NCBI RefSeq assembly: GCF_009600605.1
Contig: NZ_VWNA01000003.1
Coordinates: 186,001-250,000, forward strand
Direction: 5' to 3'
Length of the DNA: 64,000 nucleotides
DNA from: Segnochrobactrum spirostomi
GTDB lineage: Bacteria; Pseudomonadota; Alphaproteobacteria; Rhizobiales; Segnochrobactraceae
Shown: one piece after another, positions 8,378-17,234 of the stretch
Layout: every line of letters starts with the position of its first letter
How positions within the stretch are numbered: the first letter of the stretch is position 1
The notes under the pieces: generated by a model
What the model was told of the DNA's origin: nothing
What the model saw: the letters and a program-made list of their open reading frames with translations, nothing else
Database searches by the model: none
Program-made: the position numbers and the translations under genes

Positions 8378-9313
8378 ATGACCTCGTCCGCCCTGCGCGC
8401 CGATCTCGGTGCCGACCGGCGTCCGTTCCTGAAGCGTCTCGCTCAGGCATCGGAGCCCTATCTCTACAGCGCCCCGGCGTTGATCCTGATCTTTACGATC
8501 ATGCTGGTGCCCTTGGTGCTCGGCATCTCGTATGCGTTCCGCGACGTCCAGTTGCTCAACCCGTTCTCCGGCGGCTTCGTCGGCCTCGACCATTTCCGGG
8601 CGCTCGCCCGCGATGCCGATTTCTTCCGCTCGCTGAAGAACACGCTCTGGTGGACCGGCGCCTCGGTCGGCCTGCAATTCGTGTTCGGCCTGATCCTGGC
8701 GCTGCTGCTCAACCAGCCTTTCTACGGCCGTGGTCTGGTCCAGGCGCTGGTGTTCCTGCCCTGGGCGGTGCCGAGCTTCCTCGCCGGTCTCAACTGGGCC
8801 TGGCTGTTCAACCCGGTGATCGGCCCGCTGCCGCATTGGCTCTATGCGCTCGGCATCCTGTCGGCGCCGAACAACATCCTGTCCGACCCGCAACTCGCGA
8901 TGTGGGGCCCGATCGTCGCCAATGTGTGGTGGGGCATTCCGTTCTTCGCGATCACCCTGCTCGCCGCCTTGCAGGCGATCCCGCGCGACCTTTACGAAGC
9001 CGCCTCGATCGACGGCGCCGGCCCGGCGCAGCGCTTTCTCTCGATTACGCTACCCTTCCTCGCGCCGACGATCGCCATCACCGTGCTCCTGCGCACGGTC
9101 TGGATCGCCAATTTCGCCGACCTCATCATCGTGATGACCAACGGCGGCCCGGCCGACCGCACCCAGATCGTCGCGAGCTACATCTTCACCCAGGCCTTCA
9201 AGCGGCTCGATTTCGGCTATGCCTCGGCGATCGCCCTGGTCCTGCTCGCCTTGCTGCTCGTCTATTCGATGCTGATCGTGCTGCTGCGGCAATCGCTCAT
9301 GAGCAAGGACTAG
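8378..9313 (+). CDS. ABC sugar-type permease (MalF/UgpA-like)
   Basis: A 311-residue inner-membrane permease with six predicted helices, the first after a roughly 30-residue cytosolic N-terminus. The EAA loop that docks on the ATPase is visible as YEAASIDGAGPAQRF followed by ITLPFLAP. It pairs with the next permease (4-nt gap) and the UgpC/MalK-like ATPase downstream to import the ligand of the 7007-8287 binding protein. Confidence 0.9.
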   Translation: MTSSALRADLGADRRPFLKRLAQASEPYLYSAPALILIFTIMLVPLVLGISYAFRDVQLLNPFSGGFVGLDHFRALARDADFFRSLKNTLWWTGASVGLQFVFGLILALLLNQPFYGRGLVQALVFLPWAVPSFLAGLNWAWLFNPVIGPLPHWLYALGILSAPNNILSDPQLAMWGPIVANVWWGIPFFAITLLAALQAIPRDLYEAASIDGAGPAQRFLSITLPFLAPTIAITVLLRTVWIANFADLIIVMTNGGPADRTQIVASYIFTQAFKRLDFGYASAIALVLLALLLVYSMLIVLLRQSLMSKD

Positions 9314-9317
9314 GACC

Positions 9318-10151
9318 ATGAGGCCGTCCCGCATCGCGCTCGTCGGCGCCCACCGTCTCGCCATCCTCGCCTATGTCGTCTTCGCGCTATTCCCGTTGTT
9401 CTGGCTGCTCAAGGTTTCGGTGACGCCGAACGAGCTCCTCTACAGCGAGGGCGTGCGGATGTGGCCGTCGCACGCCACCTTGCAGCATTTCGAGTCGGTG
9501 CTCGCCCACAGCGCCTTCCCGACCTTCTTCAAGAACAGCCTCATCGTCTCCGGCGCCACTGCGATCATCGTCACCTTGGTCGCCTCGCTCTCGGGCTACG
9601 CGCTGTCGCGCTTCTCGTTCCGGGCGAAGTACTGGATCGTCGGGCTGATGCTGATCACCCAGATGTTCCCGCTCGTCATGCTGATCGCGCCGATCTTCAA
9701 GATCCTGTCGCCGCTCGGCCTCACCAACAGCCTGACCGGGCTCGTCATCGTCTATTCCGCCTTCAACGTGCCGTTCGCGACCTTCCTGATGCAGTCCTTC
9801 TTCGACGGCATCCCGAAGGACCTCGAAGAGGCGGCGATGATCGACGGCGCGACGCAGTTCATGGCGTTCCGCCAGATCGTGCTGCCGCTGACGCTGCCCG
9901 GCATCGCGGCGACGCTCGGCTTCGTCTTCACGGCGGCCTGGAGCGAGCTCCTGTTCGCCCTGATGCTGATCTCCGGCAACGACGCGGCGACATTTCCCGT
10001 CGGCTTGCTGTCCTTCGTCTCCAAGTTCTCGGTCGATTTCGGGCAGATGATGGCCGCGGGCGTCCTCGCGCTCATTCCGGCCTGCCTCTTCTTCCTGCTC
10101 ATCCAGCGTTATCTCGTGCAGGGCCTCACCGCCGGCGCGGTCAAGGGCTGA
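9318..10151 (+). CDS. ABC sugar-type permease (MalG/UgpE-like)
   Basis: A 277-residue inner-membrane permease with six helices; the EAA loop reads EEAAMIDGATQFMAF followed by IVLPLTLPG. This is the MalG-type partner of the preceding permease. It begins 4 nt after that gene ends and is followed 12 nt later by the ATPase, so the three are one transcription unit. Confidence 0.9.
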   Translation: MRPSRIALVGAHRLAILAYVVFALFPLFWLLKVSVTPNELLYSEGVRMWPSHATLQHFESVLAHSAFPTFFKNSLIVSGATAIIVTLVASLSGYALSRFSFRAKYWIVGLMLITQMFPLVMLIAPIFKILSPLGLTNSLTGLVIVYSAFNVPFATFLMQSFFDGIPKDLEEAAMIDGATQFMAFRQIVLPLTLPGIAATLGFVFTAAWSELLFALMLISGNDAATFPVGLLSFVSKFSVDFGQMMAAGVLALIPACLFFLLIQRYLVQGLTAGAVKG

Positions 10152-10163
10152 AAGGCGCGCTCC

Positions 10164-11231
10164 ATGGCGTCCATCTCGATATCCGGCATCACCAAGGCCT
10201 TCGGCCAGTTCCCGGTCCTGAACGGGATCGACCTCGCGATCGAGGACGGCGAGTTCGTCGTCCTCGTGGGACCGTCCGGCTGCGGCAAATCCACCTTGCT
10301 GCGGGTCATCGCGGGCCTCGAAACCGCGACCGCGGGCGAGATCCGCATCGCGGATCGGCGCGTCAACGAGCTCGCGCCGAAGGACCGCGACATCGCCATG
10401 GTGTTCCAGTCCTACGCGCTCTATCCGCACATGTCCGTCGCGGAGAACATGAGCTACAGCCTGCGGCTTCGCAAAACCGCGAAGGACAAGATCACGGCGA
10501 TGGTGAAGAGCGCCGCCGCCAAGCTCGAGCTCGATCCGCTTCTGGAGCGCCGTCCGAAGGCGCTGTCCGGCGGCCAGCGCCAGCGCGTCGCCATGGGGCG
10601 CGCCGTGGTGCGCCAGCCGAAGGCCTTTCTGTTCGACGAGCCCTTGTCGAACCTCGATGCCCGCCTGCGCGAGCAGATGCGCGCCGAGATCAAGCGGCTG
10701 CACCGCGAACTGCGCGCCACCTCGATCTACGTCACCCACGACCAGATCGAGGCGATGACGCTGGCCGACCGCATCGTCGCGATGCACGGCGGCGTGGTGC
10801 AGCAGGTCGGCACCCCGCTCGATCTCTATGATCGTCCCGCGAACCTCTTCGTCGCCGGCTTCATCGGCTCGCCGGGCATGAACTTCCTCGACGGCACCTA
10901 CACCGAAGCGGGCGCCGCGGCCGCCGTCGTCCTGAAGGACGGCACCGCCGTTCCCGTCAAGCCGCGCGGCGGCCTCGCCGACGGCACGCGGGTCACCCTC
11001 GGGATCCGCCCCGAGCACGTCGCGACCGGCACCAGCGGCATGGTGGAGGCGGGGGTCGACCTCATCGAGCCGACCGGCTTCGGCGTCATCATGCACCTGA
11101 GCGTCCACGGCCTGCCGCTCAAGGTGTTCACCCTCGACCGCTCCGTGATGACCGACGCCACGACCGTCCGCCTGACCTTCCCCGAAGCCCACCTCCACAT
11201 CTTCGACGCGGCCGGCAACCGCGCCGATTGA
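10164..11231 (+). CDS. ABC sugar-type ATPase (UgpC/MalK-like)
   Basis: A 355-residue ATPase that energises the import complex on the cytosolic face. Walker [10 protein letters not shown] is at 36-44, the Q-loop in [11 protein letters not shown] at 80-90, signature LSGGQ at 134-138, Walker B FLFDEP at 155-160 and switch His in YVTHDQ. The C-terminal ~120 residues form a TOBE/MalK regulatory region with the GIRPEH motif. It is the last gene of the rightward operon and is 6 nt from the end of the convergent LacI gene. All catalytic motifs are intact. Confidence 0.92.
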   Translation: MASISISGITKAFGQFPVLNGIDLAIEDGEFVVLVGPSGCGKSTLLRVIAGLETATAGEIRIADRRVNELAPKDRDIAMVFQSYALYPHMSVAENMSYSLRLRKTAKDKITAMVKSAAAKLELDPLLERRPKALSGGQRQRVAMGRAVVRQPKAFLFDEPLSNLDARLREQMRAEIKRLHRELRATSIYVTHDQIEAMTLADRIVAMHGGVVQQVGTPLDLYDRPANLFVAGFIGSPGMNFLDGTYTEAGAAAAVVLKDGTAVPVKPRGGLADGTRVTLGIRPEHVATGTSGMVEAGVDLIEPTGFGVIMHLSVHGLPLKVFTLDRSVMTDATTVRLTFPEAHLHIFDAAGNRAD

Positions 11232-11237
11232 GGCGGA

Positions 11238-12290
11238 TCAGGCGGACCGGCGCAGCATCAGCTCGGATTTGAGAAGGATCTGCTCCTGAAGCGGCTCGGC
11301 GCCGGCCTCGCCGCCGGAGGCCTCCTCACCGAGCTTCTGGAGCAGAAGCTTGATCGCCAGCCGCCCAATCTCGTCGCAGTTCTGCGCGACCGTGGTGATC
11401 GGCGGGCAGGCATATTGCGAGAGGGGATGGTCATCGTGGCCGGCAACCCGAAGATCGCAATCGCTTCCGTGGCCGACCCTGAGGCCGAGCTGGTAGGCGG
11501 CGGCGATGACGCCGAAGGCGAGACGGTCGTTGGCACACAGGATGGTGCGGCTCGGCAGCGCGTCGACGCCCTGTTTCAGAAGCCGGATCGCGTTGTCGAA
11601 GGCGAACCGTTCGAAGTCCCAGCTCGTGCTTTCGGGGAGCGGGACCATGTGAGGTTCCGTGTTCAACTGGGTCATCGCCTCGATATAGGCGGCGCGCCGC
11701 GTGGCGGCGTTGGTGTTGACCGAGGGCATGCCGAAATAGCAGGGCGGCTCGCCGGACCGGCAAAGATAATCGACGATGAGGCCGAAGCTCTGGCGATTGT
11801 CGGTGCCGACGAAGGCGGCGGCGTCGTTCGGCGGCGAATCGACGTAGACGAGCGGCACGTTGCGATGCAACGGCGCGAGCGTGTCCGGCCGCGAGCCGGC
11901 GCCGAGGGGGGCCACGATCGCGCCAGCGACGTTCATCGACTGGAAGGTGCCGACCGCGCGCTCTTCCGCTTCGGCGCGGCCACCGGACGACAGCACGAAG
12001 GCGAGAAAGCCGGACTCGCTCGCGATCAATTCGATCCGCTGCGTCAGCGCCATATAGAAGGGATCGATGGCATCGGGCACGATGATGCCGATGATGTTGC
12101 TGCGCCGGCGGTTGAGGTTGACCGCGAAGATATTCGGCCGAAAACCGGACTTCTTGAGAGCCCCTTCGATCGCAATCCGCGTCTTCTTGCTGACCGAGTT
12201 CGGATCGTTGAAATATTTCGAGACCGTCGGCCGCGAGAGGCCCGCGAATTCGGAGAACTCCTCCATGGTTCTGATCGGTTTCGGCAACAT
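11238..12290 (-). CDS. LacI-family transcriptional regulator
   Basis: A 350-residue repressor. The N-terminal helix-turn-helix reads FSEFAGLSRPTVSKYFNDP, followed by a hinge helix region (RPNIFAVNLNRRRSN) and a periplasmic-binding-protein-like effector domain starting near GIIVPDAIDPFY. LacI proteins bind a sugar or polyol and control nearby uptake genes. It lies between two ABC sugar-type loci, convergent with the first and upstream in the same direction of the polyol dehydrogenase operon, so either could be its target; no local regulator is otherwise present for the polyol locus. An AGGGAG site precedes the ATG. Confidence 0.9.
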   Translation of the reverse strand: MLPKPIRTMEEFSEFAGLSRPTVSKYFNDPNSVSKKTRIAIEGALKKSGFRPNIFAVNLNRRRSNIIGIIVPDAIDPFYMALTQRIELIASESGFLAFVLSSGGRAEAEERAVGTFQSMNVAGAIVAPLGAGSRPDTLAPLHRNVPLVYVDSPPNDAAAFVGTDNRQSFGLIVDYLCRSGEPPCYFGMPSVNTNAATRRAAYIEAMTQLNTEPHMVPLPESTSWDFERFAFDNAIRLLKQGVDALPSRTILCANDRLAFGVIAAAYQLGLRVGHGSDCDLRVAGHDDHPLSQYACPPITTVAQNCDEIGRLAIKLLLQKLGEEASGGEAGAEPLQEQILLKSELMLRRSA

Positions 12291-12426
12291 CGGCTCCCTT
12301 CGCAGCGATCGGCAGCGGCGCTGAAATCACCGCCGATCCGCCGTCCGAAGACGGCGATCAACTCCGCGCTACGGGCGCGTCGACGGCCCGGAGCGAGGGA
12401 GGAATGATGACGAGCCCCACCCGCTA

Positions 12427-12500
12427 TGCTCTAGAGCACGTCTCGCGCGGACAGAAGAGGCGCGAGATCGTTCCTTCGGCGCATTCCGAGGAACGGAATG
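12427..12500. repeat. Cluster of three perfect palindromes downstream of polyol operon
   Basis: In the 262-nt gap between the Zn-dehydrogenase stop and the LacI start are a 12-nt palindrome TGCTCTAGAGCA (12427-12438), an 8-bp stem TCTCGCGC/GCGCGAGA (12441-12448, 12460-12467) and a 7-bp stem CATTCCG/CGGAATG (12482-12488, 12494-12500). Such CTAG-centred intergenic palindromes are common in Rhizobiales. They probably end the leftward polyol transcript; no gene is seen in the gap. Confidence 0.45.
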
Positions 12501-12552
12501 CCCGTTCAGAGACGATCTGACGGCGCTCCGGTGCGCGAGGCGGCGTCGGGCC

Positions 12553-13575
12553 TCAATCGGCGACGAATTGAACCTTCATGGTCGCCGGATCGCTCGGCTT
12601 CTTCTCGAAGAAGGGCAGCATCTCGGCGAGCGGCAGGCGGTGGGAGACCAATCTCTCCATCACGGCGCCGTCCTTGCGCAGGATCGTCAGCGCATCGGGG
12701 ATGTTGCGGTTCAGCGAATGCGAGCCGACCAGCTTGAGCTGGCGCCGGAAGATCTCGAAAGGCGCGACCGTGATGCGCGCCTCCGGTGCGCAGACCCCGA
12801 AGACGAGCGCGGTGCCGCCATCGGCGAGCAGGGGGATCATCCCTTCGACCACGGCGGCGATGCCGGTGGCGTCCGCGATGAAATCGAACGTTCGCGCGGC
12901 CGCGGTGATGGCGGTCGAGCCGGAGACGGCGCCTTTGAGACCGAGACTTTCCGCGAAGGCGAGGCGACTCTCGTTGATGTCCGCGACCGTGACGCTCGCC
13001 ACACCCTGGGCCTTGAGCGACAGCGCCATCAGAAGTCCGATCGGGCCGGCACCGAACACCAGCGCATTGTCGGGCACGATCGGCGCCTTGCCGATGACGT
13101 TGGCCGCTGTCAGGCCGTTCGCGACGCAGGCGAGCGGCTCCGCGAGCGCGGCGATGTGGAACGGCATGTCGCCGATCGGGTGCAGGTGCTCGACCTTCAC
13201 GAGGCTCAGGTCCGCGAACCCGCCATTGTGGGTGACGCCGTAGGCCTTCAGCGACACGCAGAGATTGCTCAGTCCCTTGCGGCAGGCGGCGCACCGTCCG
13301 CACGGCAGGTTGGGATCGACGACCACCCGGTCGCCCGCCGCGACGTTGGTCACATCGTCCGCCACCGCCTCCACCGTGCCGGCATATTCGTGGCCGGGGA
13401 TAACCGGGAATGCCCCTTCGCCATAGCGGGCGTGGAGTACGTCGATATCGGTGTGGCACAGCCCGGAGGCCTTGACGCGCAACAGCGCATGCCCGGACGG
13501 TACGGGACCGATGGAAAGGTGGGCAAGGGTGGCCTCGCCCTTGCCCGTGAACTGGATCGCCTGCATCTCGCTCAT
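12553..13575 (-). CDS. Zinc-dependent polyol/alcohol dehydrogenase (MDR family)
   Basis: A 340-residue medium-chain dehydrogenase. Catalytic zinc ligands are C40, H62 and E63 (LCHTD, PGHEYAG); the structural zinc site is C92, C95, C98 and C106. The Rossmann motif is VFGAGPIGLL. The closest visible types are sorbitol/arabinitol dehydrogenases that oxidise a polyol to a ketose with NAD. It is last in a leftward operon behind the binding protein and the SDR sorbitol dehydrogenase (8-nt gap), so it probably handles a second polyol or hydroxyl position taken up by the same importer. Confidence 0.86.
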   Translation of the reverse strand: MSEMQAIQFTGKGEATLAHLSIGPVPSGHALLRVKASGLCHTDIDVLHARYGEGAFPVIPGHEYAGTVEAVADDVTNVAAGDRVVVDPNLPCGRCAACRKGLSNLCVSLKAYGVTHNGGFADLSLVKVEHLHPIGDMPFHIAALAEPLACVANGLTAANVIGKAPIVPDNALVFGAGPIGLLMALSLKAQGVASVTVADINESRLAFAESLGLKGAVSGSTAITAAARTFDFIADATGIAAVVEGMIPLLADGGTALVFGVCAPEARITVAPFEIFRRQLKLVGSHSLNRNIPDALTILRKDGAVMERLVSHRLPLAEMLPFFEKKPSDPATMKVQFVAD

Positions 13576-13583
13576 GATCCGCC

Positions 13584-14354
13584 TCAGCTCATCCAGTTTC
13601 CGCCGTCGACATTGTAGGTCTGGGCGAGGATGTAGTTGCTGTCCGCCGAGGCGAGGAAGACGGCGAGGCCCTTGATGTCGTCCGGTGTGGCGAAACGGCC
13701 GATCGGCACCGACTTGGCGACCTGGGCCTTCTTCTCACCGGGCTTCAGGCCCTCCCACTTGGCGAAGTGGGCGTCGACCATCTCCCAGTGCTCGCCGTCG
13801 ACGACGCCCGGCGCGATGGCGTTGACATTAATCCCATATTTGACGAGGGCCAGCGCCGCCGATTGGGTGGCCGAGATGATCGCCGCCTTGGAGGCGCAAT
13901 AGAGCGTGACGAGCGCCTCGCCGCGGCGCCCCGCCTGGCTCGCCATGTTGATGATCTTGCCGCCACGGCCGCGGGCGATCATCACGTTGGCGACCGCCTT
14001 CATCATGAAGATCGGGCCCTTGAAATTCACGCCGAACACCGCCTCGTAGCTCTCTTCGGTGATCGCCTGGATCGGCGCCATGTCGAAGATCGCGGCATTG
14101 TTGACGAGAATGTCGATCCCGCCTTCGTCGGCATCAACCGCGCTCACCACGGCCTCGATATCGGCAATGTTCGTCACGTCGAGCTTGACCGCGCGGGCGG
14201 CCGGGCCGATCGCCGCCGCGGCCTCTTGGGCGCGGGTGATGTTGACGTCGGCGATCACCACGCGAGCCCCCTCGGCCACGAAGGCCTGGGCGAAACCGAG
14301 GCCGATCCCCCGCGCGCCGCCGGTGATCAGCGCGATCTTGTTCTGAAGTCTCAT
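13584..14354 (-). CDS. smoS: Sorbitol (L-iditol) dehydrogenase, SDR family
   Basis: A 256-residue SDR resembling Rhodobacter/Rhizobium SmoS (PolS), which oxidises D-glucitol to D-fructose with NAD. Visible are TGGARGIG at 11-18, NNAA at 85-88, S139 and the YCASK pair Y152/K156, plus the family-typical EHWEMVDAHFAKWEGLKPGEK segment that shapes the substrate pocket. It sits between the polyol binding protein and the Zn-dehydrogenase in one leftward unit, matching the smo locus logic. Symbol given by homology of segment and context. Confidence 0.85.
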   Translation of the reverse strand: MRLQNKIALITGGARGIGLGFAQAFVAEGARVVIADVNITRAQEAAAAIGPAARAVKLDVTNIADIEAVVSAVDADEGGIDILVNNAAIFDMAPIQAITEESYEAVFGVNFKGPIFMMKAVANVMIARGRGGKIINMASQAGRRGEALVTLYCASKAAIISATQSAALALVKYGINVNAIAPGVVDGEHWEMVDAHFAKWEGLKPGEKKAQVAKSVPIGRFATPDDIKGLAVFLASADSNYILAQTYNVDGGNWMS

Positions 14355-14460
14355 GGCATCGTTCCGTATGCGGGCGGCCGTTGCGCCGCGGCAATGTGGG
14401 CGGCCGGCACAGCATCGCCGGCCTGGCCGGCGGTGCGGCCCAGGAAATCGCTGAGGGATG

Positions 14461-14488
14461 GTGGGTCCGGCAGCGGAGCCGGGCCCAC
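14461..14488 (-). terminator. Hairpin behind polyol binding-protein gene
   Basis: An 11-bp stem with one G-T pair (14461-14471 with 14478-14488, 6-nt loop) lies 19 nt past the stop of the leftward binding-protein gene and before the smoS start. No U-run is visible. It probably stabilises the binding-protein message relative to the downstream dehydrogenases. Confidence 0.5.
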
Positions 14489-14506
14489 CGATGTAGGGAG
14501 CAGGAT

Positions 14507-15820
14507 TTACTTGATGTAACCCGCGCGCGTCATCTCGCGCTCGACTTGGGTCTGAGCCGCCTCGAGGGCGGCATCGACGGTCTGCTGACCGGCGAGCGCC
14601 GCGCCGATCTGCTGGCCGGTGACGGTGCCGATCGACTGGAACTCGGGGATCGCCACGAACTGCACGCCGGTATAGGGCACCGGGTCCTTGGTCGGCTTGT
14701 TCGGGTTGGCCGAGAGGATCGCCTGGAGGACGGTCTCGGCGAACGGCGCCGCCTTGATGTAGTTCGGGTTCTCATAGGTCGACTTGCGGGTGCCGGGAGG
14801 CGCCGCGACCCAGCCCTCGGTCTCGCCGACGAGCTTCACGTAGTCCTTCGACGTCGCCCACTTCAGGAACGACTTCGCGGTGTCGAGCTTCTGGGTGGTG
14901 ACCGGGATCGCGAGGTTCCACGACCACAGCCAGCTCGAACCGTCCGGGGTCACTTCGGTGGGCGCGCGGGTGAAGGCGACCTTGTCCGCGACTTGGCTCT
15001 GTTTCGGGTCGTAGACGCGGCCGGCGGCCGACGTAGCATCGATCCACATCGCGCAATGGCCGGTCGAGAACAGGGACTGGTTCTCGTTGAAGCCGTTGGC
15101 GACGGCGCCCGGCGGGCCGTAATCCTGCATCAGCTTCACATAGTCGCCGATGGCGTTCTTCCACGGCTGCGTCGTGAGCTGCGGCTTCCACTCCATGTCG
15201 AACCAGCGGCCACCATAGGTGTTCACCATGGTGCCGAGGAAGGCCATGTTCTCGCCCCAGCCCGGCTTGCCGCGGAGGCAGATGCCGTACTGCTCCTTGG
15301 ACTTGTCCGTGAGCTTGGCGGCGAAGGTCTTGATGTCGTTGTAGGTCGGATGGTCCGGCATCTTCAGGCCGGCGGCATCGAACAGGTCCTTGCGATAGAG
15401 CGTGAACGAGCTCTCGCTGTAGAACGGCACCGCGAAGAGCTTGTTGTCGACGGTGAGGCCGGCGCGGATCGGCTTCAGCAGGTCGTCGTAATCGTAATCC
15501 TTGCCGAGATCGTCGACCGAGGCGAGCCAGCCCTGCTTGCCCCAGATCGGCGTCTCGTAACCGCCGATGGTGATGATGTCGAACTGACCGCCCTTCGTCG
15601 CGATGTCGGTGGTGACCCGTTCGCGCAGCACGTTCTCTTCGAGGACGATCCAGTTGATCTTGTTGCCGGTCTTCTGCTCCCACTGCTTCGAGAGCTTCTG
15701 CATGATGATCATGTCGCCGTTGTTTACGGTGGCGATCGTGATCTCTTCGGCGGAGGCGATACCCGCCATGAGGCCGAGCCCGAAGGCTGAGGCTAAGAGG
15801 GTGCTTATTATTGATTTCAT
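14507..15820 (-). CDS. smoE: Sorbitol/mannitol ABC transporter substrate-binding protein
   Basis: A 437-residue periplasmic family-1 binding protein with a signal peptide cut after residue 24 (ASA). Features typical of SmoE/MtlE are the VLEENVLRERVTTDIATKGGQ stretch (here in part), GGYETPIWGKQGWL and the W-rich SSWLWSWNLAIP region. It would bind sorbitol, mannitol or related hexitols and feed the permeases at 16348-18059. It is transcribed away from those permeases, heading the leftward unit with the dehydrogenases. GGAGGAAGGG precedes the ATG. Confidence 0.87.
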   Translation of the reverse strand: MKSIISTLLASAFGLGLMAGIASAEEITIATVNNGDMIIMQKLSKQWEQKTGNKINWIVLEENVLRERVTTDIATKGGQFDIITIGGYETPIWGKQGWLASVDDLGKDYDYDDLLKPIRAGLTVDNKLFAVPFYSESSFTLYRKDLFDAAGLKMPDHPTYNDIKTFAAKLTDKSKEQYGICLRGKPGWGENMAFLGTMVNTYGGRWFDMEWKPQLTTQPWKNAIGDYVKLMQDYGPPGAVANGFNENQSLFSTGHCAMWIDATSAAGRVYDPKQSQVADKVAFTRAPTEVTPDGSSWLWSWNLAIPVTTQKLDTAKSFLKWATSKDYVKLVGETEGWVAAPPGTRKSTYENPNYIKAAPFAETVLQAILSANPNKPTKDPVPYTGVQFVAIPEFQSIGTVTGQQIGAALAGQQTVDAALEAAQTQVEREMTRAGYIK

Positions 15821-15848
15821 CGGATCCCTTCCTCCCTTTTATGATCTC

Positions 15849-15870
15849 TACGCATAAAATGACATGCGTA
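15849..15870. promoter_or_regulatory. Inverted repeat upstream of smoE
   Basis: TACGCAT (15849-15855) and ATGCGTA (15864-15870) form a perfect 7-bp inverted repeat with an 8-nt A-rich spacer, 29 nt before the smoE start in the divergent region. It resembles the second site at 16024-16044 and is a candidate operator for the polyol regulator. Confidence 0.4.
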
Positions 15871-16023
15871 AAATTCCTATCCGGCGAGTCAGCCCATCTG
15901 TCAAGCGGGCTGACCGGCGCGATAGGTTGGGGTGCCCCGAAAAAGGCAGTCCAAATCATTGTAGATAAACATAAAAAAATAAAATCGGCACTTCAGTGAG
16001 GGCCCACGATGGGGGTCCGAAAC

Positions 16024-16044
16024 TGCGTCAGCAATGTTGACGCA
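16024..16044. promoter_or_regulatory. Second inverted repeat in divergent smo region
   Basis: TGCGTCA (16024-16030) and TGACGCA (16038-16044) form a perfect 7-bp inverted repeat with a 7-nt spacer. It is followed by TGTAAAAT, echoing the ACGCATAAAAT of the first site. It lies on the permease side of the 527-nt gap 15821-16347, in which no gene is supported. Confidence 0.4.
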
Positions 16045-16347
16045 TGTAAAATCGCACTTGACGCTGCGCGTTCCGGCGCGCTATTCGGCGGAAATAAGCG
16101 GCTCAGTTCGCGCATAAGAGCAGATCAGGGAGAGACCATGTCGCCGAAAGTGTTGGGTCGACGTAACGATTGTGTGCGCACGGTTGTGGCGGGCTCGGCT
16201 CTGCGTCTGGTGGGGTGAGGTCGGCGTCCCCGGCGTCACGTCTTCGCCCTTGCCGCATGGCTCATGATCGCCGGTCTCGCGTCGCGCGGCCGCGGCCCAG
16301 ATCCGACGCCTCCCGCGAAACAATCTCCACTCGGAACGGAACAGACG

Positions 16348-17220
16348 ATGGCCACGCAACACACCAAGGGTCTATCGCGTCTGATGATCGCGCCCTCGGT
16401 GGTGCTTCTGCTGATCTGGATGGTCGTACCGCTCTCGATGACATTGTGGTTCTCCGTGCAGAACTACAATCTGCTCAATCCTGGCAATGTCAGCTTCGCC
16501 GGCCTTCTGAATTACCGATTCTTCTACACCGATCCCGCTTTCTTCCAGTCGATCTGGAATACGCTGTTCATCGTGATCGGCGTCCTTCTCATCACGATCG
16601 TCGGCGGCACCGCGATCGCGCTCCTTGTCGATCAAGACATTTGGGGGCAGGGGTTGGTGCGGATCATGATCATCTCGCCCTTCTTCGTCATGCCGCCGGT
16701 GGCGGCGCTGGTGTGGAAGAACATGATCATGCATCCGAGCTACGGGGTGCTCGCCGATCTCGCCCGGTTCCTCGGATTGCAGCCGATCGACTGGTTCGCC
16801 CAATATCCGCTGACGGCCGTCGTCCTCATTGTCGCTTGGCAGTGGTTGCCGTTCGCCACCTTGATTCTGCTCACCGCGCTGCAATCCCTCGACGGTGAGC
16901 AGAAGGAGGCGGCCGAGATGGACGGCGCCGGAGCCGGGAGCCGCTTCATTCACCTGACGCTGCCGCACTTGTCCCGTGCGATCACCGTCGTGATCCTGAT
17001 CCAGACCATCTTCCTCTTGGGCGTCTACGCGGAAATCCTCGTCACGACGAATGGCGGCCCGGGTTACGCCACGACGAACCTCACATTCCTCATCTATCGC
17101 ACCGCCTTGCTTGGCTACGACGTGGGCGGGGCCTCGGCTGGCGGCATCATCGCCGTCGTGTTCGCCAACATCGTCGCAATCTTCCTGATGCGCGCTGTCG
17201 GCAAGAATCTCGATCGGTAA
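16348..17220 (+). CDS. smoF: Sorbitol/mannitol ABC permease (SmoF-like)
   Basis: About 290 residues, six membrane helices. The ATG at 16348 is preferred: it is the point where family similarity begins (TKGLSRLMIAPSVVLLLIW), while the in-frame ATG at 16264 adds a polar stretch not seen in MalF-type permeases. The EAA loop is EAAEMDGAGAGSRF then LTLPHLS. It heads the rightward unit of permeases, ATPase and mannitol dehydrogenase and partners smoE, which lies on the other strand. Confidence 0.85.
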   Translation: MATQHTKGLSRLMIAPSVVLLLIWMVVPLSMTLWFSVQNYNLLNPGNVSFAGLLNYRFFYTDPAFFQSIWNTLFIVIGVLLITIVGGTAIALLVDQDIWGQGLVRIMIISPFFVMPPVAALVWKNMIMHPSYGVLADLARFLGLQPIDWFAQYPLTAVVLIVAWQWLPFATLILLTALQSLDGEQKEAAEMDGAGAGSRFIHLTLPHLSRAITVVILIQTIFLLGVYAEILVTTNGGPGYATTNLTFLIYRTALLGYDVGGASAGGIIAVVFANIVAIFLMRAVGKNLDR

Positions 17221-17234
17221 GGGAGGTCGACATC

